DNA from: Comamonas sp. KCTC 72670
GTDB lineage: Bacteria; Myxococcota; Myxococcia; Myxococcales; Myxococcaceae
DNA: 64,000 bases
Reading direction: 5' to 3'
Assembly (NCBI GenBank): GCA_014656495.1
Contig: BNCN01000004.1
Span: 186,001-250,000 of the forward strand
The notes beneath the pieces were generated by a model. That model was not told the DNA's origin. It did not search any database and was given only the letters and a program-made list of their open reading frames with translations. Shown here piece after piece: positions 19,064 to 26,703 of the stretch. The position numbers were made by a program, and so were the translations under genes. The number at the start of each line of letters is the position of its first letter. Position 1 is the first letter of the stretch.

Positions 19064-19578
19064 GCCGCCGCCCGCTGCTTCTTCTCGCACTCCTCGCAGA
19101 ACGGAACGCCCGCGGCGGCGGCCTGACGCAGCGTCTCGGCCTGTCGCGCCGGGTCGGGGAAGAGGGTGAAGGGCTCCACCGGCGGCCGGGCCATGGGGAT
19201 GACCTCCGGCTCGGGGCGGGGCGGGGGAACGATGGCCTCGGGCCAGGCCCACGCGGCGGCGCGGCGCTCCACGCGCAGGGCCACCAGCTCGCCACGCTCC
19301 AGCGCCTGGACGAGCCGCTCCCGCACGCGCGTCTCCTGCCGCGAGCGCTCCAGACTGCTGAGGTTCCACGGGAGGATGCCGCCCAGCGCCTCGTACATCT
19401 CGAAGAGGGACCGGCGGGCGGAGCGCATCCAATGGTCGAGCTGCCAGGCGATGTGCTCGGCCGGGGCGCACTGCTCGGCGTCGAGCGGCGTCACGGCGCG
19501 CACGATGATCAGCTCGTACTCGTCGGCCCCCGAGCGGAGCCGCCAGGGGCCAGGGAAGCCAATTCCAGGGATGGACAT
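19060..19578 (-). CDS. Unknown protein coupled to DUF4123 gene
   Basis: A 172-residue soluble protein with no signal peptide. It opens with SIPGIGFPGPWRLRSGADEYELIIVRA. A charged helical middle follows (MRSARRSLFEMYEALGGILPW, ERSRQETRVRERLVQALERGELVALRV), then a Pro-rich linker, and it ends with a CEECEKKQR cysteine pair. The helical part with ELVALRVE resembles regions that accompany PAAR or phage-like spike proteins in myxobacterial DUF4123 operons, but I cannot name a family. ATG at 19578 is preferred to the upstream frame start at 19737. It overlaps the DUF4123 start, so a partner role in effector handling is an inference. Confidence 0.65.
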   Translation of the reverse strand: MSIPGIGFPGPWRLRSGADEYELIIVRAVTPLDAEQCAPAEHIAWQLDHWMRSARRSLFEMYEALGGILPWNLSSLERSRQETRVRERLVQALERGELVALRVERRAAAWAWPEAIVPPPRPEPEVIPMARPPVEPFTLFPDPARQAETLRQAAAAGVPFCEECEKKQRAAA

Positions 19579-19727
19579 GGTGGCCTTCTCAATCGCGGAA
19601 CGGCCCCAAAGTGTACCCGGGACAAGCTGCCGGTGCACCTCGACCTGCACGAAATCTGCACGAACATTCCTCGGGAGGCGCACAGGGGGGACATCGCCGT
19701 TGCACGGGGGGCGCCCATCCTGCGCCC

Positions 19728-21035
19728 ATGAACGCACCTCCTCCGCTTCCGCCCCGCCCGGCGCGCGCGTCCGAAAGCACGCCGCGCCGGCTCTTCCGCT
19801 GGCTCGTGGCCCACCACGTCTTCGGCAGCCTGGTCATCGTCGTCTTCGCCACGGCCGTCATCGCCGGGCAGGTGGCGGACCGGACGGACTTCGCCAACTC
19901 GGAGCTGGCCGCCGGGGTGGAGGACCGCTGGGGCGCGCCCGTCACCCAGCCCGCGCCGTCCCTGCGCTACGTGCACAGCGGCACCATCTTCACCGAGCTG
20001 AAGCCGCTGCCCTTCGACCGTCAGCACGTCGAGGTGCAGGCGCACATGAACTACCGCAAGCGGGGCCTGCGCTACTTCTCCGGCTTCGACTTCACCCTCA
20101 GCGCCGACTACGCGGTGGTCAACCGCGAGAGCACCGACATCGACGTGGCGTTCATCTTCCCCATGGAGATGGACAAGTCGCAGGTGCTGCTGTCGGAGCT
20201 CCAGTTCCTCGTGGACGGCAAGGAGTCCAGCCTGGACCTGGGCGAGTCCGGCAACCGCCTGGTGTGGACGGGCCGCATCGCCAAGGGCGCCACGTCTCGC
20301 TTCAACATCCGCTACCGCGCCCGGGGCTTGAACTCGTTCGTGTACCGGTTGGACCCGGCGCTGCCCGCGCGGGACGTGCGCGTCCACGTCGCGGTGGAGG
20401 GCGGGGAGAACTATGACTACCCGGCGGGGGTGCTGGCGGCTTCGTCCGTGACGGCGACGGGCGACGCGGTGACGTTGGACTGGGCGTTCCAGTCCCTGGA
20501 GTCCGGCGTCAACCTGGGCGTCATCCTGCCCTCGGAGAAGACGTTCGACGCGCTGGTGGGCACCATGGCCACGCGCGCCTGGGTGCCCTTCGTGGGGCTG
20601 CTGGCGCTGCTGGCCGCGCTGGGGCTGAGGCACCGCCGCCCGCTGGCGCTCCATGAGACGTACCTGCTGGCGGCCGTGTACGGCTTCTTCTTCGTCCTGC
20701 TCGCGTACCTCGCGGCCTTCATGAACTTCTACGCGGCCTATGGGCTGTGCGCGCTGGGGCTGGGCGCGGCCGTGGTGGTGTACGTGCGCTGGCTGTTCCC
20801 GAAGGAACGCACGTCCGTGGTGGCGGGGCTCTGGGCCGCCACGCTGGTGGTGCCCACGGGCGCCGTCATCCTCCAGGGCTACACCGGGCTCATCTACACG
20901 CTGGAGATTCTCGCCGCGCTGTTGGGGCTGATGGTGCTGTCCACCCGCGCCGGTGTGCGGGCCTTCCTCTCCGACTTGTCGTTGCCCGCCGAGCCTCCCG
21001 CTGCCTCCACCCCTGTCACCCCGGAAGCGAGCTGA
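19728..21035 (+). CDS. CreD-like inner-membrane protein
   Basis: A 435-residue protein. One N-terminal membrane helix (HVFGSLVIVVFATAVIAGQV) precedes a large periplasmic beta-rich domain (residues ~60-285). A C-terminal block of five or six helices begins after RHRRPLALHETYLLAAVYG. The order of a signal-anchor helix, a soluble domain and a C-terminal helix bundle preceded by an LH-x-YLL segment resembles CreD. The convergent two-component genes at 22206-24516 look CreC/CreB-like, which supports the comparison. Similarity is moderate and the protein could be a separate family. It is followed after 7 bp by a secreted partner. Confidence 0.6.
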   Translation: MNAPPPLPPRPARASESTPRRLFRWLVAHHVFGSLVIVVFATAVIAGQVADRTDFANSELAAGVEDRWGAPVTQPAPSLRYVHSGTIFTELKPLPFDRQHVEVQAHMNYRKRGLRYFSGFDFTLSADYAVVNRESTDIDVAFIFPMEMDKSQVLLSELQFLVDGKESSLDLGESGNRLVWTGRIAKGATSRFNIRYRARGLNSFVYRLDPALPARDVRVHVAVEGGENYDYPAGVLAASSVTATGDAVTLDWAFQSLESGVNLGVILPSEKTFDALVGTMATRAWVPFVGLLALLAALGLRHRRPLALHETYLLAAVYGFFFVLLAYLAAFMNFYAAYGLCALGLGAAVVVYVRWLFPKERTSVVAGLWAATLVVPTGAVILQGYTGLIYTLEILAALLGLMVLSTRAGVRAFLSDLSLPAEPPAASTPVTPEAS

Positions 21036-21042
21036 TTCCGCC

Positions 21043-22218
21043 ATGTGGACCGTACCGCTCATCGTTGGATTGCTGCTGACCACGGCCGAGGCCGCCGCCG
21101 CCGCGCCTTCTGGCACCGCCACCGTCCCGCTGGAGGAGTTGATTCCGCTCTATGCCCAGCGCGAGCCGCCGCCCGCCACGCCGCCGCCCACGGAGGCGTT
21201 GGTGAAGAGCCAGCTCAAGGGCCGGCTCACGGCGGACGCGCTCTTCGTGGAGGGACACTTCGACGTGGAGGTGCTCGCGGACGGGCGCTGGACGCAGGTG
21301 CGCCTGCTCCAGCTCGACGCGGACACCTTCCCGGGCACGCTGCCCACGGTTGACGGCGCCACCGTGGGTGTCATCGACGGGCACCTGTGCCTGCTCACGC
21401 GCAAGGCGGGCCGCTATGTCTTCGACGTGGACCTCCATGTCCGCTCACCCGGTGCGGGGCCGGAGCGCCGCGCGCAGCTTCGCTTCGGCGCCCACGTGGC
21501 GCCGGTGCCGCTGTCGCTGGAGGCGGACACCTCCGTGTTCACCCTGGCGGAGCCCCTGCCCACGCGGGGCGGCGAGGCGTTCACCGTCTATCCCCACCAG
21601 GGCGCGCTGCGGGTCGGCTGGCGGGCGGCGCTGGCGCAGGTGTCGTCCCAGCAGAAGCAGCAGGTGCGACCGCCGCTGGAGCCCCGCATCACCGAGGCCA
21701 ATGCGTCCTGGGTGTCCACGCTGGAGGGCCGCGCCACGCTGCGCGTCAGCTACTCACTGAGCCTGGACCGCGAGCAGTCGCTGGACCTGGTGCTCCCCGA
21801 GGGGCACCGGCTGGAGCGCGTCACCCTCAACGCCATCCCCATCCCCGTGACGTCGGAGGAGGGGAGCCTGACGCTGAAGGCCGCGCCCGCGCGGCTGGGT
21901 GAGACGACGGGGACGCTGGAGGTGGTGCTCTCACGTGAGCTGGGCGTCTTCCACCTCTCCGGCCGGCTGCACCTCGCGCTGCCTCGCGTGTCGTGGCCGG
22001 TGGCGGAGCTGCGCGCCCGGGCGCACTTCCCCGCGGTGTTCAACTACCGCCGGGAAGGTGGCAGCCTGGAGCAATACGAGTCCGCGGCCGTCTCGGAGGC
22101 CGGAGCGTCGGGGCTGCCCGGAAAGGCGCTCCACTTCCGCCAGTACTTGGTGGCGGCGTCCGCGCCCACGCTGGAGCTGGGCTACTCCGTGGACATCTCC
22201 GGCAGCTACTTCCGTTGA
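21043..22218 (+). CDS. Secreted protein, partner of CreD-like gene
   Basis: A 391-residue protein with a signal peptide (MWTVPLIVGLLLTTAEAAAAA) and a predicted all-beta body containing repeated strands such as LFVEGHFDVEVLADGRWTQV and SLDRE-QSLDLVLPEGHRL. No catalytic motif or metal site is seen. It begins 7 bp after the CreD-like gene and must be co-transcribed with it. The two share the style of the periplasmic domain (LLSELQFLVDG and VEVLADG-type strands), so they may interact at the membrane. Its end overlaps the convergent histidine kinase gene by 13 bp. Function unknown. Confidence 0.7.
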   Translation: MWTVPLIVGLLLTTAEAAAAAPSGTATVPLEELIPLYAQREPPPATPPPTEALVKSQLKGRLTADALFVEGHFDVEVLADGRWTQVRLLQLDADTFPGTLPTVDGATVGVIDGHLCLLTRKAGRYVFDVDLHVRSPGAGPERRAQLRFGAHVAPVPLSLEADTSVFTLAEPLPTRGGEAFTVYPHQGALRVGWRAALAQVSSQQKQQVRPPLEPRITEANASWVSTLEGRATLRVSYSLSLDREQSLDLVLPEGHRLERVTLNAIPIPVTSEEGSLTLKAAPARLGETTGTLEVVLSRELGVFHLSGRLHLALPRVSWPVAELRARAHFPAVFNYRREGGSLEQYESAAVSEAGASGLPGKALHFRQYLVAASAPTLELGYSVDISGSYFR

Positions 22219-23849
22219 GGCCGGGGCAGGGGGGCCACCACCGCGAAGGTGGTCCCCACGTCCGCCGCGGGCAGCAGCTCCAGCCGCGCACCGAAGGCCC
22301 GGAGCATGGACTGGGAAATCGTCAGGCCCAGGCCGGTGCCGCCGCGCTCGCGAGCGGTCGTGAAGAAGGCATCGAAGATGCGCGCCCGGTTCGCTTCGGA
22401 GATGCCCCGGCCGGTGTCCCGCACGAGCACGCGCACCGTGGAGGTTTCGTCCTCCTGCTCCACCGCCAGATGGAGCTGGATGTCTTCTCCGCCGTGCTGG
22501 CGCGCGTTGGTGACGAGCTGCCACAGCACGTCGTCGAGCACCTCTTGCGGCAGTGCGACTTTCAGGCCCGAGGCGGGCGCCGACACATGGAGGTTGGTCA
22601 GCCCCTCCGCGCGGACCCGGGCGGCGAGCGCTTCCATCACGGGCGCCACTTCCGTCTTCGCGGACGTGGCCGTCATCGAGTCCGCGCGGGCCAGCTCCAG
22701 GAGGCGTTGAACCAGCCGGGTGAGCCTTCGCGCATCCGCGTCCACGTTGGCGAGGAAGCGCGCGCGCTGCTCCGGCGTCATGGCGTCCGCGCTGTCGCGC
22801 AGCAGCTCCACCGCGCCCTGGATGGAGGCCAGCGGTGTCTTGAACTCGTGGGACACGTTGGCCGCGAAGGAGCGGATGTACTGGTTCCGGTCCCTCAGCG
22901 CGGTGGCCATGCCCGCCAGTGACTCCGACAGCTCGGCCAGCTCGGCGACCACGGGGCGGGCCACGGGCTCGAAGCCGGCGGGGTCGCTCGCGGCGATGGC
23001 GCGCGTCTGCCGCATCAAGGCGCGCAGGGGGCGGCCCACCAGCGCGCCGGCGGCCAGGGACATCAGCGCCACGACGCCGAGCAGCACGAAGCCCGTGGCG
23101 GTGAGGTTCCACCGGTCCGCGTACGTCGCCTTGGCGAACGTCATCGGCGTGCGCGTCAGCACCACCGCGCCCCAGACGCGGTCCCCTTCCAGGACCGGCA
23201 GGGCCACGGAGACGCGGATGCCCGTGTCACGGCTCAGGGAGGCGAGCGGGGTGTCCTCGGGCTCGGCGTACCGGCGGCGCAGCACGCTGACGGGCTCGCC
23301 GCGCAGGGCGCGTTGGACCTCGGTGCGGTCCGCCAGCGTCGTGCCCAGGAGCGTGGCGCTGCTGCTGGCCACCACCACCCCCTCCGTGTCCACCACGCGG
23401 AGCCCGGCCAGGGTGGCGGCGCGAACGCGCTCGAGCAGGGGCGTCAGGCGAAGCCCCACGGCCTGGGACAGCGGCTCGGCGGGGACGCGCGAGGCTTGGG
23501 GCGTGTCGCCCGCGGGTAGCGGCGCGTCCGTGGCCCGAAGCGACGGGAGGATGGGGCGCAGCCGCGTGTCGTCGGGCATGGGGAAGGGCCACGGGGCGGT
23601 GCGCTCACGGCCGAAGGTGTCCGGGGGCTCGGACTCCCGCAGCCGGTCGCGGTACACCTCCGCGATGACCGCGCCCTGGGCGATGAGCTCCGACTCCGTC
23701 TGCCGGATGAGCTGGTTGTCGTAGACGCGCACGAAGGCGAGCCCCGCCAGGGTGAGCATGAAGCCCGTGACGCCCACGGCGGCGAACACCAGCCACAAGC
23801 GCGGGCGCGCGTGGCGCTCAGGGGAGGGCGAGCCGATAGCCGAGGCCAT
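22206..23849 (-). CDS. Sensor histidine kinase (CreC-like)
   Basis: A 547-residue membrane kinase. TM1 (LWLVFAAVGVTGFMLTLAGLAFV) and TM2 (TGFVLLGVVALMSLAAGALV) bracket a periplasmic sensor domain of about 240 residues. A HAMP segment, the H-box SHEFKTPLAS, N-box QLVTNARQHGG, G1 DTGRGIS and G2 GGTGLGLTI follow. The domain plan fits CreC/PhoR-type kinases. The start at 23849 overlaps the response-regulator gene by 32 bp; an upstream ATG at 23867 is also possible. It should phosphorylate the adjacent OmpR-type regulator. Confidence 0.88.
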   Translation of the reverse strand: MASAIGSPSPERHARPRLWLVFAAVGVTGFMLTLAGLAFVRVYDNQLIRQTESELIAQGAVIAEVYRDRLRESEPPDTFGRERTAPWPFPMPDDTRLRPILPSLRATDAPLPAGDTPQASRVPAEPLSQAVGLRLTPLLERVRAATLAGLRVVDTEGVVVASSSATLLGTTLADRTEVQRALRGEPVSVLRRRYAEPEDTPLASLSRDTGIRVSVALPVLEGDRVWGAVVLTRTPMTFAKATYADRWNLTATGFVLLGVVALMSLAAGALVGRPLRALMRQTRAIAASDPAGFEPVARPVVAELAELSESLAGMATALRDRNQYIRSFAANVSHEFKTPLASIQGAVELLRDSADAMTPEQRARFLANVDADARRLTRLVQRLLELARADSMTATSAKTEVAPVMEALAARVRAEGLTNLHVSAPASGLKVALPQEVLDDVLWQLVTNARQHGGEDIQLHLAVEQEDETSTVRVLVRDTGRGISEANRARIFDAFFTTARERGGTGLGLTISQSMLRAFGARLELLPAADVGTTFAVVAPLPRPQRK

Positions 23850-24516
23850 GCACCGTCTCGATGACATCTCCGCCCGCGGCGGCGAACTTCTGCCGGACCC
23901 GGCGCACGTGGCTGTCGATGGTCCGGTCGCTGACCACCACGTCGTCGTAGACGCGGGTCATCAGCTCGTCGCGCGTGAAGACCTTGCCGGGCACGCGGAG
24001 CAGCGTGGCCAGCAGGTGGAACTCCGTCACGGTGAGCACCACCTCGGTGTCGCTCCACCACGCGCGCCAGCGCTCGGCGTCCATGCGGAGGGGCCCGCGC
24101 TCCTGCATGCGCGCGGCAGTCGCCTCGGGCTCTGGTGCTGGCGCGGGCCGGGCACGCCGCAGCACCGCCTTCACGCGGGCCACCAGCTCCCGGGGGCTGA
24201 AGGGTTTGGTCAGGTAGTCGTCGCCCCCCAGCTCCAGGCCGAGGATGCGGTCCACCTCGTCGTCTCGCGAGGAGAGGAAGACGATGGGCAGCTCGTGCTT
24301 GCGCCGGACCTCGCGGCAGACGGCGAGCCCGTCGAGCTCCGGCATCATGATGTCCAGGACGATGAGCGCTGGAAGGGTCCGGTCCACCTGCGCCAGGGCG
24401 GCGCGGCCGTCGGGGGCCTCCTCGACCCGGAAGCCCCCTTGCTCCAGCGCGAAGCGGACGATTTCCCGCAGGTGGGGATCATCGTCGACGACCAGGACAT
24501 GGGGACGCTCGGCCAC
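23818..24516 (-). CDS. OmpR-family response regulator (CreB-like)
   Basis: A 232-residue regulator. The receiver domain has DDD at residues 10-12, the phospho-acceptor in VLDIMMPELDG (~D54) and the KPF switch lysine. A winged-helix DNA-binding domain (LTVTEFHLLATLL, VSDRTIDSHVRRVRQKF, VHGLGYRL) follows. It is upstream of and overlapping the kinase gene, so the two form one operon. Target genes are unknown; the convergent CreD-like pair is the obvious candidate by analogy with E. coli creBCD. Confidence 0.9.
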   Translation of the reverse strand: MAERPHVLVVDDDPHLREIVRFALEQGGFRVEEAPDGRAALAQVDRTLPALIVLDIMMPELDGLAVCREVRRKHELPIVFLSSRDDEVDRILGLELGGDDYLTKPFSPRELVARVKAVLRRARPAPAPEPEATAARMQERGPLRMDAERWRAWWSDTEVVLTVTEFHLLATLLRVPGKVFTRDELMTRVYDDVVVSDRTIDSHVRRVRQKFAAAGGDVIETVHGLGYRLALP

Positions 24517-24619
24517 GGTTGCTCGGAAGGGAGGAGGTGCGACGGCTCCCTCAGTCTACACGTGTCCGACGCTGGAAGCCGGCCGGGGTGTCTGTCGTAC
24601 CCCCGGCCGGGTTGCCTGA

Positions 24620-24715
24620 CTACCGGCGTGAGCGCCGGCGGGGCCGCGGGATGGCGACCGCCGCGGCGAAGAGGAGAACCACTGGAATGAAGATGAGCAT
24701 CGTCTGGACCAACAC
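24620..24715 (-). CDS. Possible 31-aa single-pass membrane peptide
   Basis: This lies in the 305-bp gap between the response regulator and the next gene. A frame from GTG 24715 (or ATG 24697) encodes a hydrophobic helix, MLIFIPVVLLFAAAVAI, followed by a basic tail PRPRRRSRR and a stop. That is the look of a real small membrane protein with a cytoplasmic tail. A GGGGGCG stretch just upstream could serve as a ribosome site, but it is weak. The rest of the gap holds nothing else I can identify. Not shown to be expressed. Confidence 0.35.
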   Translation of the reverse strand: MLVQTMLIFIPVVLLFAAAVAIPRPRRRSRR

Positions 24716-24820
24716 CGCCGCCCCCGTTGAGGAAGTGCCGCTACTATGGCGGGCCGGTCTGACGTTCCGCTCGCGGCATTCCTGAAAACACGTTTTGACG
24801 GGATGGTGACAGGCGGGGGT

Positions 24821-25654
24821 TCAGATGCGCTCGCGGGTGAGGACCTCGGAGCGCTCCTGGTCGTTCCAGGTGACCTTCCGGGTCTCCCGGCCATTGAAGT
24901 AGATGGCCTCCCGGTCGTTGATGAGCTTGCGGATGGTGATGCGGGCCACGGACTGGCGGTCGTCCACGCCGTGGGTCAGCTCATAGCGGGCGACGTCGCT
25001 GGGGATTTCGCCCAGGCGGAGGCGAATCTCCCCCAGCGCGTCCACGTAGTCCCCCAGGGACTCCAACTGGGTCAGCGCGCGCCCCATCACCTTGCCGGTG
25101 TGGCGGCTCAAGACGCGATCCCAGAAGAGGTAGCCGGCGCCCAGCGTCGCCGCGCTGGTGAAGAACATGAAGAAGTTGAGCGCCGGGTCCAACAGCCGAT
25201 TGCGCGTGAGGCCCGGCGTGTTCGACGCGTCGACCAGGATCTCCTTCATGGCCTCCACGGCCGAGCGGTGGGCCAGGTGCGTCCACTCGCGCGCGTCCCG
25301 CTCCGCGCCGAACAGCCACCAGCAGAGTCCCAGGTGCAGCGCGAGGAGCGACTGACGGGCCTTGTCGTGCTCCAGCGCCAGGGCCTCCTTGAGGCTCTCC
25401 CGGGCGGCGCGAAGACGTTCCAACTGCACGTCGCGGGGGAGGCCTTCCGAGCGCACGGCCCGCAGGTGCTGTCTGGCGGTGTGGAAGGGCCCGCGTTCGA
25501 AGGCGCGGACGTCCCGGCGAAGACCGCGCAGCAGGTCGAGCTGCGTCTCCTGGACGCCGAGCATCGCGTCCAGCAGTGACACCGGAATGGGCGCTTCCAG
25601 CCTGCCACCCGCCCGCGGAAGCACCGCCTGGACGAGCTCATCCCACTTGGCCAT
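24821..25654 (-). CDS. Hypothetical protein with one membrane segment
   Basis: A 277-residue protein starting MAKWDELVQAVLPRAG. The first 150 residues are helical and charged (QLDLLRGLRRDVRAFERGPF, ARESLKEALALEHDKARQSLLALHL). A single hydrophobic stretch, NFFMFFTSAATLGAGYLFW, occurs near residue 165. The end is soluble (RITIRKLINDREAIYFNGRETRKVTW). No known domain is recognised. The start at 25654 is preferred to 25696. It stands alone between gaps on both sides. Confidence 0.7.
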   Translation of the reverse strand: MAKWDELVQAVLPRAGGRLEAPIPVSLLDAMLGVQETQLDLLRGLRRDVRAFERGPFHTARQHLRAVRSEGLPRDVQLERLRAARESLKEALALEHDKARQSLLALHLGLCWWLFGAERDAREWTHLAHRSAVEAMKEILVDASNTPGLTRNRLLDPALNFFMFFTSAATLGAGYLFWDRVLSRHTGKVMGRALTQLESLGDYVDALGEIRLRLGEIPSDVARYELTHGVDDRQSVARITIRKLINDREAIYFNGRETRKVTWNDQERSEVLTRERI

Positions 25655-25800
25655 GTACGGACTCCGTGAGGCTGGGCAATGCAAGACACGACGCAAGCCC
25701 CCCCTGGCGGGTCAGTCTGCCATAAGCCCCGCGCCCTTGAAGTGTCTGGCATTCAGTTCATGCGAGAGCGGCATTCTTCAATGACCTCGAAGTGCGCGTG

Positions 25801-26619
25801 TCAGTGTTGGCCCGGGGGCGGGGCCATGTACATGTGGAAGCGCGTCACCGGCCGGTAGCCCATGCGTTCATAGCCAGGTTGGCCGGCCTCCGTGGCGTGG
25901 AGGATGGTGCGCTGCACTCCCCAGGTCCGCTGGGCCTGCTGCAGGGCGTGCCGCATGGCGGCCTCGGCGGCGCCCTGGCGGCGGTGTTGGGGCAGCGTCG
26001 CGACCAGTGCGACGTAGGCGGCCTGCTCCACGCGCATCACCAGGGTGCTGGCGGCGGGCTCGCCGTTGCGGCACGCGACGAAGCCCTGGCAGTCGCGGCC
26101 GTAGAGCGTGGGCTCGTCGAAGGCCTCGCGGCCGAGGTGCTGGGGGACGTCGTAGGCGGTGGCGTTGATGTCGGCCACGGCCTGGCGGCCCCAGGTGTCC
26201 GTCACCGCGCGCACGTCGAACGAGGGCAGGGGACGGGTGGGCGGCTGCAGTGCCTCCGCGACCATGCCGGTGACGCCCAGCTCGGCCTTGAGGCCGTACC
26301 ACGCCAGAATGGAGGACGCGTTTTCGCGCAGGGCGGGGGCCAGCCAGTCATCGCTGATGACGAAGCTCCAGCCGTGTTTGCCGGCGGCGAAGTAGCGGGC
26401 TGCCGACGCCGCGGCCGCCGAGAGCGCCTGCTCCGTTTCGGCGGGTTCGCGTAGGAACGCGACGTTCATCATCGACCAGGTGACGTGGCCCGCGGTGATG
26501 TAGATGTCAGGGCGCTCCACCACCTCCCCAGCCTTGCTGCCGAGCGCGAACAGTCTCCATGCGCCGCGGAATTGAGCGTGGGATTCATCAATCTCGGCTC
26601 GAGTGGCGGAGGTCGTCAT
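25801..26619 (-). CDS. GNAT-family N-acetyltransferase
   Basis: A 272-residue protein. The C-terminal ~120 residues hold the GNAT core: GFVACRNGEPAASTLVMRV, the acetyl-CoA loop LPQHRRQGAAEAAMRHAL (Q/RxxGxG/A) and LHATEAGQPGYERMGYRPV. The N-terminal half is an additional helical domain (WLAPALRENASSILAWYGL), as in two-domain GNATs. AGGAG lies 8 bases before the ATG at 26619. It is divergent from the DUF692 gene with an 84-bp shared region. The substrate is unknown. Confidence 0.82.
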   Translation of the reverse strand: MTTSATRAEIDESHAQFRGAWRLFALGSKAGEVVERPDIYITAGHVTWSMMNVAFLREPAETEQALSAAAASAARYFAAGKHGWSFVISDDWLAPALRENASSILAWYGLKAELGVTGMVAEALQPPTRPLPSFDVRAVTDTWGRQAVADINATAYDVPQHLGREAFDEPTLYGRDCQGFVACRNGEPAASTLVMRVEQAAYVALVATLPQHRRQGAAEAAMRHALQQAQRTWGVQRTILHATEAGQPGYERMGYRPVTRFHMYMAPPPGQH

Positions 26620-26703
26620 CGGGGCTCCTGGGGTTGGGGGAACCGGCGAGTGTATCTCGAATGGCGTGTGGCGGAGGGCGCCGGGCGCGTCTACGTTGAG
26701 GCG

